64,000 nt of DNA from Macrolepiota albuminosa (taxonomy: Eukaryota > Basidiomycota > Agaricomycetes > Agaricales > Agaricaceae): the NCBI GenBank assembly GCA_027475525.1, contig JAMWFC010000025.1, positions 248,001 through 312,000 of the forward strand, read 5' to 3'. The notes beneath the pieces are model-generated. The model was not told the DNA's origin, did not search any database, and was given only the letters and a program-made list of their open reading frames with translations. Positions 1-11,060 of this stretch are shown one piece after another. The translations under genes were made by a program, and so were the position numbers. The first letter of the stretch is position 1; each line of letters opens with the position of its first letter.

Positions 1-1699
1 GATGTGCAGTTTGTCCCTGCGGATGAAGGAAGGCCCACCATCGCCCCGACGGGATGAAGGTTCCGAATAAATGGACCTATTCACATCGCCTACTTCGTTC
101 TACCTGACACCCTCTTTTCGGATCCAGAGGATATCGTCTCATCGGCAATGCACGTGTGCCATGGTTCACAAGTGGCCATATCCATTTGGTAAGGAGTTGC
201 TCACCGTCATTGCTGACAAGTTGAATGAGTCCAAAATCAGCTGCCACTTTGGGTTTTCCAGAACATAGCGGTGATCGCTGGCCATCCGATAAGTGTCATT
301 CATGTTAGGTCCTTGAGGTAGGTGACGCTAGCTTATGCCTCACTGGATATTCTGAAGCAAGTATAGATGTGCCGATCTCCATTGAGAAACCTTTTACATT
401 CGCAGCGGGAACTTCCGATGGGAAAGGCAAATTCTCGCACTAAGCAAATCCTTACTATGCAGTCAAAGCTAAAGTAAGGGATTGAACTTTATGAATGACC
501 AAGTATGCCCTTGTTATGTTCTCTACGACCCATGTATCCTTAATATCTTAAAGTGAATGCAGCTCTAGGCAGGTTCCTTGACTTTCTCATCTTTTAACAG
601 GTTAAATTACTGTGGCGCTGTCGACTTCGGGACCATCGAAGTTTTGCAATCATGGTGTTCAAATTAAACGAGAGTATTGCCTGATATTGTGACTGAAAAG
701 CGGCCCTAAGATGAAAAGAAACACGAAGATAGATGTAGACATCAATTGTAGATGTGTTCAGCTGTAATTGATTCTGACGTCACGATATATCATTTAGCGC
801 TCAAAGCTTCCTGTAAAGAGAAACAATTATGTCGCGCGTCCGGTCCATGGACCTTTTAAAGAGATCGGAGGTACAGCGCAAATTTCATTCATACTATTAC
901 GCCCCTGTCGTTCGGACCCCCTAACATCCGGACAAAAAAACTTTTCTCAAGGACAAGACATCCTTAGCCCTCTTGACATTACAGGAGATGTATTTACGTA
1001 CCTGACACAATTCCAGCATGTTCCGAGCTGAGATAAGTCCTTATTGTTGAGTCAATTCGTTGTCGACGGTCAAGATGTTTGCCATGCTTGCAGATTCATG
1101 TCAAAGCGAATTTCGCCGCTCTCGCGACTATAAATAGTGCCCGCAGCTGTGTACCTACAGCTTCATATCTTTTAAGGTGCGTGTCAAATCTTTCACACTG
1201 TTAGCAAGATGTTATAGCTCATCACCTGCAGGTTGATCGAAAGACTCTGAATCGAGCAATAGAGCAGACTGAAACCTACAGAAATGCAATAGTATACTTT
1301 GTCACAGACAAAATCAGGCCCAGCCGGAAAAACTGTATGATATGTAAATTTCACACCTTGGAAAACTCAAAGTACAACTAGGGAAATATCCAGTGACAGC
1401 CAACTTTAACTGGCCTCGGGTCACCGGATGAATTCAAAATATTTCTACTTCTGCGGTTAAGATGATTGCTGGACTGTGAGCCATCCGCACGATGGCCCGA
1501 AACCTATCATCTATTTCTTGTGGTAAAAGGTTCAAAGTATACTTTTGCGACCATACATGCGTTCGTTGAGGGCAGATGGATTAGTCCTGCAACTTCGAAG
1601 GTCGCAGAACGTTATTGTGGCTATTATGTAAAAATCAAGGTTGTAATTTTGTGTTTAATTATTTTATTATGTTGATTTTCTCATCGGTATCCAACAACT
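1..1699. other. Intergenic region upstream of cullin-4
   Basis: No ORF here looks like a protein and no RNA gene is recognisable. Both strands are broken into frames shorter than about 70 codons without family motifs. The only suggestive element is a TATA-like box at 1129-1137. The right part presumably carries the promoter and 5' leader of the cullin-4 gene starting at 1700. Confidence 0.5.
1129..1137 (+). promoter_or_regulatory. TATA-like box
   Basis: The sequence TATAAATAG stands alone in a GC-mixed context about 560 bp before the cullin-4 start codon. It could be a core promoter, but the distance implies a long or spliced leader, or a non-coding transcript. No start site is visible. Confidence 0.25.
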
Positions 1700-4632
1700 A
1701 TGACGGATGTCTTCAGCTTGTTAACATTGCCTAAGACGTCGACTGCGTTCACTGCGCTCAAAACCCCAGTGACAGAAAATTTTGATGGGTCGGCATCTCC
1801 TCGTCGCAAGGTTGCTCGCTTGGATACCGACTCTGACATTGGCTCTAACCATGGGCGTGTGCAAGGCTCTATCAAGCTCATTGTTACGGGAGACAACTGT
1901 AGGGATCCACTTTACAAGCCTGAATTCCGTAGTGATGCGACTTCTGTAGTAACTCCAACCGGTGAAGGAGATGCACAATCCAAATTACTTCGGAATCTGT
2001 CTCTGTTGCAACGGTCTATAAGAGCCATTCTGACACTACTTGCAGAATTAGGATCAGATGATCATAGAGAAGTCATTCCAGCCTCATATGAGGGCATATA
2101 TTCCGCTTGCCGATCCGTCGTTTCCGTTGCAAACAGAGGGGAAGATTTGTATGATAAGCTGAGGCTTGAATTGGAACAATCGATTGGTCGACTGGCTGTT
2201 AGTCTTGCAACCGAGGAGGTTGTGGTCAAAGAATTGGAAGACCAAGACAATCTCCCCATTGTATGGCTATCAACGTTCGTTGCAAATTGTGAATGGTTTG
2301 AAAACAAGATCGTGAGTAATTTGTGAAGTGATTTTCTGGTCTGCCATGTCTTTCCTTTAGTCTCTTCTGGTGTCTCTGTTAACATATCTGGATCAAGTAT
2401 ATGTTGTCAGCCATCCTAAGTTGGTCAACATTCGGTATCTAATTCTTCAATTTTCACGAGTTATTTCAACGCTCACAATATCCTCTAGTACCCTTGCATA
2501 TTCACTCTTTTCTGAACGAATATTCGAGAGTCCTAAAGTCCAGCTGCGACTCAGAACAGGAGTATTTCAGTGGGTCAACTATGAACGAAAGTTTCGCATG
2601 ACGCATTCGCGCCGTCCTGAAATCATCAAGCTTATCACTCATTTGACATTGCATAATCAATATCATGCGTTCGAAAGTTTCTACATCAAGATCACCCGTG
2701 AGTTTTATACGGCAGAGACTGCAGAGCTGTCACGGACTATACCAAACGCACGGAAATTCTTTCATCATATCATGGTACGGGTAGAAGAGGAAGAACAGCG
2801 GTCCAAAGATATCCTTTCAGTAGGGAGTTGGAATATTGTCCGGCAGGCGGTAGAAGAATGTATTTGGGGTGATCGATTGGAATGGCTGGCAAATAACAGT
2901 ACGATCCACCCTTACACAAGATCCACAACTTACCTCATGCATTCATTCCACATAGCTGTTGGTTTTTATGTCGAGAATCAAGATTTTCAAAGTCTTGGTA
3001 CAATGTACCGCCTCTTCAAGCACGTAGATGGTGTCAAATTTTTGGTCGGGGCTTTTCGAGCCTATGTCCTCGTAAGTGTTCCAACACCATTTCGTAACCA
3101 CGATTACCATCTATTCCAGAAACGCGTCCAAGATTATGTCAAGGATGATAAAGACGACGATAAGATGGTGGAACGCCTGTTGCACTTCAAGCGTCTTGCG
3201 GATGAGGTCATCATTACTGCTTTTCTCGATGAGAAAGCGAGCCTTTCATCCAGTGCAATCAAGACACAAGCGAACAACGATTTCATCTATGCACTTGGAG
3301 ATGGGTTCACTTTGGGATTCAAAATGCGACGCAATAAGCCATCAGAAATGATCGCCAAATACTTAGACCGCGTCATGCGCAAAGGCCAGGGTTCGAGAAC
3401 TGACGCTGAATTTGAGGCTGTTCTGGACTCTGCATTAGCGTTGTACCGCTATACCGAGGACAAAGACGTGTTCAGGACGTTCTATCATCGGTCTCTTGCC
3501 AAACGACTTTTGCTACAGAAGAGTGCATCAGACGATTTCGAAGCTGCCATGTTAAAGAAATTGAAAGAGCGTACGTATTTTTGATATCAGACAGAGGGAG
3601 GGTGAGCAAGACTAACACCCTCGCTAAAAGAATACGATCCAGAATTCGGAATGGGTGAAGATATGTTCAAGGATTTGGCTCTTTCCAGAGAGTTCGTGAA
3701 AGAGTATCATTCGAAACTTGATATTGATAGCCCAGGCCGTAAGCTCTCCGTCATGGTACTTCAGCGCAGCGCTTGGCCCTTTACAGTTCAGAAGACAAGT
3801 GTTGACCTACCGCTTAACGTAAGGTTTCGTATCCTCACTCTAATTATGAGCAACTGATGTCATTTTTTCAGATGCAAGATGAATTGACGGCGTACGAAAA
3901 TTATTACAAGGGGAGACATTCTGGGCACACACTTGATTGGGACCATGCGCTTGGAACCGCCACATTGACGGGTCGCTTCAAACCCGGTAACAAGGAGCTC
4001 TCAGTTAGCCTGTATCAAGCCGTTGTCCTCTTACTTTTCAACGCCGAAACGGAGTGGCGCTATCCTGACATTCTGGAACAGACGCGCATAGGTCAATCTC
4101 GCATGACACCACTCGAGAGCTGATTTTTGATAACTTCAAAATTTATATAGATCAGGAGGAGTTGTGCAGGGTGTTACAGAGCTTGGCCTGCGCGAAGAAA
4201 AAGGTGCTGAAAAAAATTCCTCCCGGACGTGATATCAATGAGAACGACGTGTTCATATTCAATGCTGATTTCGATGATCCTCGCTCGAAAGTCCACATCA
4301 ATTCTATCCAAGCGAAGGTCTCGGTATGTATTGTCCTCTTTTCCAATCCCGACAATTATTGATGATTGTGCGCACAGCCCGAAGAGTCACGGCGAACAAA
4401 CGAGTCGATTGAAGGTGACAGGCAATATTATCTCGATGCGGCGATTGTACGCATAATGAAGGCACGTAAAGAGCTTACGTATGAGCAGCTCAAGACGACG
4501 ACCATTGATGCGGTAAAGAATCACTTCGTGCCAACGGTGGATGCCATTAAGAAGCGCATTGATGCACTTGTCGAAAGTGATTATTTGGAGAGAAGTCCGG
4601 ATGACAAAACGAAGTTCTTTTATGTCGCTTGA
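1700..4632 (+). CDS. CUL4: Cullin-4, ubiquitin ligase scaffold
   Basis: This is the scaffold of CRL4 ubiquitin ligases: its N-terminal helices bind the DDB1 adaptor and its C-terminus recruits RBX1. Eight exons splice in phase (1700-2311, 2361-2434, 2489-3071, 3120-3570, 3631-3818, 3872-4091, 4151-4323, 4378-4632) to 851 aa, normal for the family. The middle shows the cullin signature RRNKPSEMIAKYLDRVMRKG, then KDVFRTFYHRSLAKRLL and GMGEDMFKDLALS. The last exon is the winged-helix neddylation domain with IVRIMKARKELTYEQL; the Lys of IMKARK is the expected Nedd8 site, and the protein ends in the usual FFYVA. A long divergent N-terminus (about 100 residues, rich in Ser/Arg) and the overall pattern favour Cul4 over Cul1 or Cul3. 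The start at 1700 is the first Met in frame. It stands alone; the next downstream feature is a pseudogene on the opposite strand. Confidence 0.93.
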
Positions 4633-4639
4633 GGTTTCT

Positions 4640-5335
4640 ATGTCCAACTGCCGCGTTGGTCCATCATCTGACTTGTATGGCCTATACTTGCAGTACCCAT
4701 ACCTATTATCAATATCTCTGTAGAGATTCTTCCAACAAAAAATACTGTTCTAGCCTTTCCATTTTTCATGAAGAGTTTCGAGCTGCCTCCAAGTTCTAAT
4801 ATTGTACCTGAAAAGGCGAAGGCAACACCAATACGAGCGCCTATTTCATCCATATCCTTGGCAAAAGTTGCTTAGAGCATGCATGTCACGATCCATATGA
4901 CGAATAATTCATTGCGAGGGAAGGGAAGCCGAGCCCAGTTGCTTATGGAATGTGTATCGTCAGTGATTGGCTCATTAGAGGTAGAGAAAAAACGAAGACA
5001 ACCTTCACCAGAAAAGGACCCATACAGGGTCGAAAATACGCAGAATTCACTGGCAGTTTGAATGGCTCCGAAATAATATATCAATGCAGTCATTACAAGG
5101 AGGAAGGACACGAGAAGAGTGAATACGCCGACCCTAAGTACGAAGAACGTTAAGTTGAAAGATTGAAGCCGTATTTAAAATGGATATGGTCCCCTCATCG
5201 CAGTGTCGAATATGATTGATGAACCATAGACATACACAACATGAGGCCAGCGGTGGCCTGACTCTACGACTTGTAGCATCCAATTGTAAGTGGAAATACG
5301 GGAAGAACAAGGGGAAGATGAAAGGAACTGTGCTA
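4640..5335 (-). pseudogene. Degenerate MFS monocarboxylate-transporter-like gene
   Basis: On the minus strand, pieces of a fungal monocarboxylate-permease-like MFS protein appear in the right order but in shifting frames. They are FFPYFHLQLDAT (about 5271-5322), ISILNTASIF (about 5170-5200), GVFTLLVSFLLVMTALIYYF followed by STLYGSFSGE (about 5000-5125), and DEIGARIGVAFAFSG (about 4800-4853). These match the order of helices 7-12 in the family (FFPYFYLQL, LNAASIFGR, YGFFSGAY, EIGxRxGxAF). Stops and frameshifts separate the blocks, and no N-terminal half is visible upstream. It is therefore a truncated, decayed copy. It lies tail to tail with cullin-4, only a few bases beyond the cullin stop. 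Confidence 0.7.
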
Positions 5336-6627
5336 GCTGGAGATCAGGGCTTGCTTGCAGCAGGTACCATGAACAAAAACGACTTGATCATACCCAATTT
5401 TAGTTAGAACATAAGTTGGGTCACGCAGGAACTCCGAGTCCTAGTAAAATCCATCTTTTAATGAGGAACTCGGGTTTTTATGATTATGTTGGCTATAATT
5501 AAGAGGGGTCGTGTTCATTTCTGCACTGACGTGCACTCCGTTATGAAGCAAAACGTCGAGAAAGCTGATGACTTCAAGCGGCACCACTGGATACAATACC
5601 AATTGCCAATGATCGGTAGCGCAGGATGGCGAGACAATACTTTGACATTAATTTCCAATTAGACCGAGTCATAGACGGAAAAGAATGTCGAAACTTGGTG
5701 TGTGTACAGGTTAGTCAGAGATGTTCATGACATGAAGAGGATTAAGAAAAAAAAGGAGACCTTGACTGTGTCACCCGACTATGCCTCGCCGCCAGAGCCT
5801 CATGCTAGATTAAATATATCAGATATTGCATGTTATTTCTCACAAGATTTGTCTGTGTAAATCACCTTTGACTGCTCTTCTGCTGAAGAAAGTCGGTCTA
5901 ACCAGATTATATATAACACACAGCCTCCGAAGCGTCTCAACACATCGCCACACCCACCAACGTGTAGACGCTCTCCCACAAGTCACTTATCCCCCAGAAG
6001 TACTCTATAGACCGATGGACCCTGCGCTAAAAAGCGGTCGAACTTTCAATGCCATCAGGATTTTGAAATTTTTGGATATGCTATTACAACCCACTGGGGT
6101 CAGCAATACTCATCCCGGAGGAAAACCTTGTAACACTTCTCAAATGCAGTGAATCAAAGCACATAAGGTCTAATTCACCAGTAGTAGGTTTGTTTCGAAT
6201 ACGTTGATCTGTTCTGAAACGGAAGGCAGAATGGATAAGCCAAGTACGCTGCTCTAAGTACATATCTGATGTCCGTATTTGGCTTTCAAAAGGATAAGGC
6301 GTTGTTACACTTCACAGCTCTCTGTGGAAATGAATGCATCCCAGACTCAACCGGAAGTGGTTTCATAAAGCGGATGGTTCGGAAGATCAAGTCTTACCAT
6401 CGTCTGTACATTGAGTATGGAAAGTCACTCAACGGTCGACTTGCTGGATATTCAAGTTATAGATGACCTGAGTCCATGACAATCCAGAACAAAACCAACG
6501 CGGGCAGTCGCGCATGCTGACTAGCCCAGATGTTGCGGAGACAATACACGCGTGAGGTTTACTATCGTGGAATCCCTTTCCGAGTTCCACTCACGATGCT
6601 GGAGTAGAAACGAGAATGCTACTCTTT
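5336..6627. other. Intergenic region, nothing recognised
   Basis: Frames of 60-108 codons occur (for example 5826-6152, +) but have no domain, no conserved-looking motif and no intron context. The N-terminal half of the neighbouring transporter pseudogene cannot be traced here. No repeat or RNA gene was seen. Confidence 0.4.
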
Positions 6628-7561
6628 CTATGTTCCCTTTGGTAATTTTACTTGAAAGGTACCTGAGAAGCAATTATCAGGATTGAAACCACATTTCAAA
6701 CAAAGATAGCCACATTGAGGTAAATTCGTGATCTCGGGAGTAACTGTACTGTGGTATCCCAGCCTTGCAAGCGCTCCCCGAATTATGCCTGCAGGCATGG
6801 CAGCATACTGTTATGAACACATAAATCTCACGGAACATTCTCCTTATTTGTACATACTATTCTGGCACGTTTGACCGCTTCTGCACGGCCTTGCCACGAT
6901 GATAGTCTTGAAATAGGCTTGAATGCATTGTCTTGCAATACATAAACACCCTATTCTCGATGCTAGTTACCTCAGTCACAGGACCGATACGACAGAACAT
7001 ACGCGATGATTTGTCCTAAGATTGTCAACCTGCTTGTCCCAGATGGCTGCCCAGATGTCCTTACAAATGAACTTAATGGCGTCAAGGGTCTCCCCAAATA
7101 ATTGTCGATCTCGACATAGCCTGGATGCACGGGTGAGAATTCTCCATTCGTAGAGGAAAGAAATCCTACCTTTCAGTAAAATTCGCCCCCACATGAGTTC
7201 CGATGGCTTCAAGACGTACTCGCACAGCTTCTTCTTCCTCGTCAACTGGTGCTATTTTCCCAGATTTAGAATTCAGACTTGTCACTGAATCGCGAGGCGA
7301 CTCTTTCTTTGGCACAGCAGGCGCAGCTTGAGGAGGCGGCGGTATCAATCCAGCCTCAATCATTTCTTTTTCAACTTTTCTCTGTCGAGCTGTCGCGATT
7401 GCAGATGATTCTTTCAGGGTATTCACGAGTTCGATTAGAAGATAGTCCATGGCTGCCGCATCAATCTGTCTGACAGGCGGATCCGCCAGAGTAGCAAGAT
7501 TCTTAGGGACGAGGGAACTCGTAGGTATTGATGAAAACTGAAGAGAATCCCGTCCAGACAT
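6628..7561 (-). CDS. TRS33: TRAPP complex subunit Trs33/TRAPPC6
   Basis: This is a small Bet3-family subunit of the TRAPP tethering complexes, which act on Rab GTPases at the ER-Golgi and Golgi. Five exons splice in phase (7561-7170, 7120-7003, 6950-6858, 6807-6714, 6662-6628) to 243 aa. Family motifs appear in order: AMDYLLIELVNTL near the N-terminus, VRLEAIGTHVGANFTERL, DAIKFICKDIWAAIWDKQVD, NLRTNHRGVYVLQDN, and the terminal CTFQVK strand. A Pro- and acid-rich insert of about 60 residues (PPPPQAAPAVPKKE to DEEEEAV) between helices 1 and 2 makes it longer than the about 160-aa animal protein, as in other fungi. The Met at 7561 was preferred to one six codons earlier (7579) because MSGRDS resembles a plain cytosolic start. 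The gene diverges from the GPALPP1 gene with only about 104 bp between start codons. Confidence 0.9.
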
Positions 7562-7665
7562 GTTGATGAGGATAAGCACTGATGAAGGGTGGACGTCGAT
7601 TAATTTTATTTGGCAATAGAACTAGGAATAAACACCTCATCATTGTTTACGACGTTAACGACCTC
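7562..7665. promoter_or_regulatory. Short shared divergent promoter
   Basis: Only about 104 bp separate the start codons of the Trs33 gene (minus) and the GPALPP1 gene (plus). Both 5' leaders and core promoters must lie here or overlap the coding regions. No clear TATA box is visible. This is inferred from gene layout alone. Confidence 0.5.
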
Positions 7666-8764
7666 ATGGCTTCTATAGGACCTGAGCTCCCTTCCCATCT
7701 TCAACAACGCTTGGAAGAAGCAGAGCCTGCAGTGGGGCCTCAAATACCTTCTGAGCTTCTCAATACGCAGACTGCTGATGCCGACGACGAAGATGAAGAC
7801 GACTACGTTCCTGAGCTTCCTCCTGATTTGAAAACGATTCGCTCTGCGACTCCATCCGTTTCTACTGTGGTGCGTACTGTATCTTACGAAGAGAAACGCG
7901 TTTCTGGACCATCTCTGCCTTCGTACCCTCCAATATATGATCCAAAATATCATGCAGCTTACAATGAGGACGATGACGACGATGATTTTGGACCAAAGCC
8001 CTTACCAGCTGGTGTGAAGCATGCAGAGACGAACGCAGTTCAGGAATTCATGGAAAGAGAAGAGAGGAGGCGCAAAGTCGCTGAGGTGAGTGGCGCAACA
8101 AGCAGATATGTATTGTTTCTTCATATTTTACCAGGAAGCGGAAAAACCGAAAACTCTGAAAAGAGAAGAATGGATGCTAGTTCCGCCTTCGTCGTCCGAT
8201 CTGCTAGGAAGTGAGTCATCTCCACAACTATGACAACCTTTTCCTTTTCTTATTCATTAAAGATCTCGACCCAACGAAGCTCAAGGCCCGCCAGTTTTCA
8301 AAATCTGCGGGACTTGTATCCAATAAAGCCGATAACTCTTTGTGGACTGAGACACCAGCTGAGCGCCAACAACGGATCGCAGATGAAGTTTCTGGTAAAA
8401 AGCGGCGCGCGGTCGATAACCAAATTGAAACCGACGGAGATGAGGGCAAGAGGCGCAGAGTGGACGAAGATAGCATTCGTAAAGGTGTAGAGGACTACAC
8501 AGTAAGTCATTTACGGGCATTCTCTTGATGGTTGTTAAACCCACTTATTCCAAGCAAAAATTGCGTGGTCCCTCTTTACTCGCACAACATGAGGCATCTG
8601 GTAAACCTGACACCAAAGAAGAAGATGATAGAATTTGGGATCATTCAAGGGACATGTCAATTGGTGGACGTTTAATGGATGACTCTAGGCGTACAAAGCT
8701 TATACATGAGGCACAAGGCTTAGGTGATCGATTTGGTGTAGGGAAGAGCGGAGGCTTTTTGTAA
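7666..8764 (+). CDS. GPALPP1-like protein (DUF3752)
   Basis: This is a probable nuclear protein of the GPALPP1/DUF3752 family, whose molecular role is not settled. Four exons (7666-8085, 8135-8210, 8263-8501, 8555-8764) join in phase to 314 aa. The N-terminus carries the family's short repeats: SIGPELP at the start, then GPQIP, VPELPPDL, GPSLP and FGPKPLP. Acidic runs (DADDEDEDD, EDDDDDD) lie between them. The C-terminal DUF3752 part has REEWMLVPP, a basic KLKARQFSK, LWTETPAERQQR and the conserved ending in which DRIWDHSRDMSIGGRLMD precedes GLGDRFGVGKSGGFL. Highly charged and low in hydrophobics, it fits a disordered protein. The start at 7666 is chosen because SIGPELP begins directly after it. 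Upstream in-frame residues run into the shared promoter. Confidence 0.88.
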
Positions 8765-9489
8765 CGCTGACATTTCACTTTCGGAAGAAGATGGGTCGTT
8801 TGATTACTCGGTGAAGTTTTTTGTCGAATTTTACACCATTGAAAAGAAGTTACTTGGTTCTAATCTATGACGTGACAATTGAGAGTGGTATGTTAGTTAG
8901 AATTAATTATAAGAAGGAGCACGAAGGAACTCTGAATGGAGCAGATAATAGTTGAGGTGTGAACTTGGCTTGGTTTCCAAGGACTTTGAAGGCTGATGAG
9001 GAACTGTATAATGATGTTATGAGCTGTAACATGTGTGTTCAGCAAGCATCTTGCATCTTGTTGCAGGCTTCACTCCCAAACACCCCCTTCACCCTGCCCC
9101 ACAACTCAATATTTAAATCCAGCCTCCACCTCACTTTGTTCAGTTAGGGGCCTTGTTTTGAATGGCAATATGTATTTTCATGGCAGCTGCATAAAGATTT
9201 AATGCATCATTCATAGGATGGACAGGAGAGTGGAAGAGGAATAAAGGAGAAGGGAGACCATTTGAAGGGCCAACAACATGCCAAGGCCAGAAAAATTATA
9301 CACACACACAAAATTCAGAATTCAGGATGTAGCGATTAACAGAATCGACCTCAGTCACTCTACACAAATGTGTAGACAGCTGAATATATCTTGCTGTGGA
9401 AATAAAAACTTTCTGGAAGTGATATAGGGGAGATTTGTCGGCCTACCAGAGGAATGCTGTTATGCATGTTGTGTGGGACTCAGTCATCA
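8765..9489. other. Intergenic region, nothing recognised
   Basis: The first part is the presumed 3' flank of the GPALPP1 gene. The sequence becomes AT-rich toward the LINE relic that follows. No motif-bearing ORF or structured RNA was seen. Confidence 0.4.
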
Positions 9490-11060
9490 GTCTTATCTAT
9501 TTTCCTCTGGGAAGTGTCTAGACTCTATATCTACTAAAATCCTTACAGCTGATTTCCAAGCCCAGCACAATCTTGTGCTCTTTTGAGCTATACCTGCCCA
9601 CATCCTTGATATTAGGCTCTCATTTAGAGCTCTTTTTCTATGTCTCTGCTCATCTGATGCTAGGCAGTCTATTTTTATGTACCTCGCCATTGTGTTCAAT
9701 CATCTATTTATTGTTTCTTCTTTTGATGGTATTTTCTCTGGGTCAACTTCTTTCTGTATCTTCCACTCACATCATAGTTTCTATGTTAAGCAAGCCAACT
9801 CAGATACTGTTATTCAGAACATCCTGCCACTTGCAGTTGATACCTTTCCATCCTTGCATGTGGGCTTTGCTAGGTTACACCCTAGAATTAGTCCTAGGCT
9901 TGGCTTACTCCACTCTAGGCCTTGCAGTCTACATAGCTCTCCTGCAAGCTCCCAGATCACCTCTTGTCCTGTTACTTTGCACTTTGTTAGGGCATAGTCC
10001 AGGTCTTCAGTTATACCACATATCTGACACTTACTTCTCATTTTGTAGTTTGGTATCCTTTTCTAGTACTCCCCCAGTTTGAACACATTGTGCATGCCTT
10101 TCCATAGAAAAGTGCAGGATTCTTTTGTTAGGTTCAGTCCTTGAGGAATTTCTATATATTTTGGTTGGTAGATGGGTCCCTATTAAAATCTTTTATGGCC
10201 CATCTTGTCATGTCTAAATATATTGTTGTTCCCTTTCTTTTTGGGGCTTGTTTCTTGTCTATTATGCCCTTGTACATTAGAGCCTGTGAGGCCATGCTAA
10301 TTCTTGCTCCTTTAATGTAAAAGCCCTTGACTGGGCTCATATCCATCTCCAAAGGCCACTGAGCTTGTGTACCCTTTTTTACCAGCTTGTCTGCTTCCTC
10401 ATTTCCTATTATACTGCTATGACCTTTAACTTTTGTAAAAATTATCTGACCTGTTTTTGCTCTTAGGTGTCTATTTTTAACTTCTATCCAACCGTTGTCC
10501 TCCTACATTTGTAGAGATTTTGTTAGTCCTTCTATTGATACCTTGGAGTCACTTAGTATTTCCAGGTGGTCATTTACATTTGCACTTTTCACTGCAATTA
10601 GTATAGCCAGGGCTTCTCCAGTATTATTAGACTACCGGGTCATTTTTTCTGGTATTCTTGCTGCTATATTTCATGAATTTCTATTGCTATACCAGACCCC
10701 TGCACCTGCAATTGCATTTTCATATCTGTTATTTGTGCAGGAGCCATTTGTGTAGGTCTGTATCCATTGTGTAGAGCCTATCCTTCTTTTCAGCTTCTAT
10801 GTAGCCATTTCCACTTCTTTATTTGCTTCTCTATTATTGTGAGTAGTGCTGCTATTTGTTGCAAAAACATGTATGCTGTCTTCCAAGAAGCTCTTGACTT
10901 TTGTTGTCTTGTCAAAGGGTGTTGATATCTGTGAGTCTATCTGGTCTTTAATTCTATTGTTTATCTCTCCTTCATCCATGCCTTCTAATTTCAGTAAGCC
11001 CCACTCTCCCTGTAGCTTGTTTAGCAGCTTTCTTGTGCTTATCAGGCCATATAGTCAGTT

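Noticed and set aside
5826..6152. 108-codon plus ORF
   Set aside because: No recognisable domain, no flanking splice signals that extend it, and composition like the surrounding non-coding DNA.
9573..10082. 169-codon plus-strand ORF rich in Leu and Ser
   Set aside because: It is the shadow of the LINE RNase H tail on the other strand, where the zinc-binding motif CQICGITEDLDYALTKC is evident.
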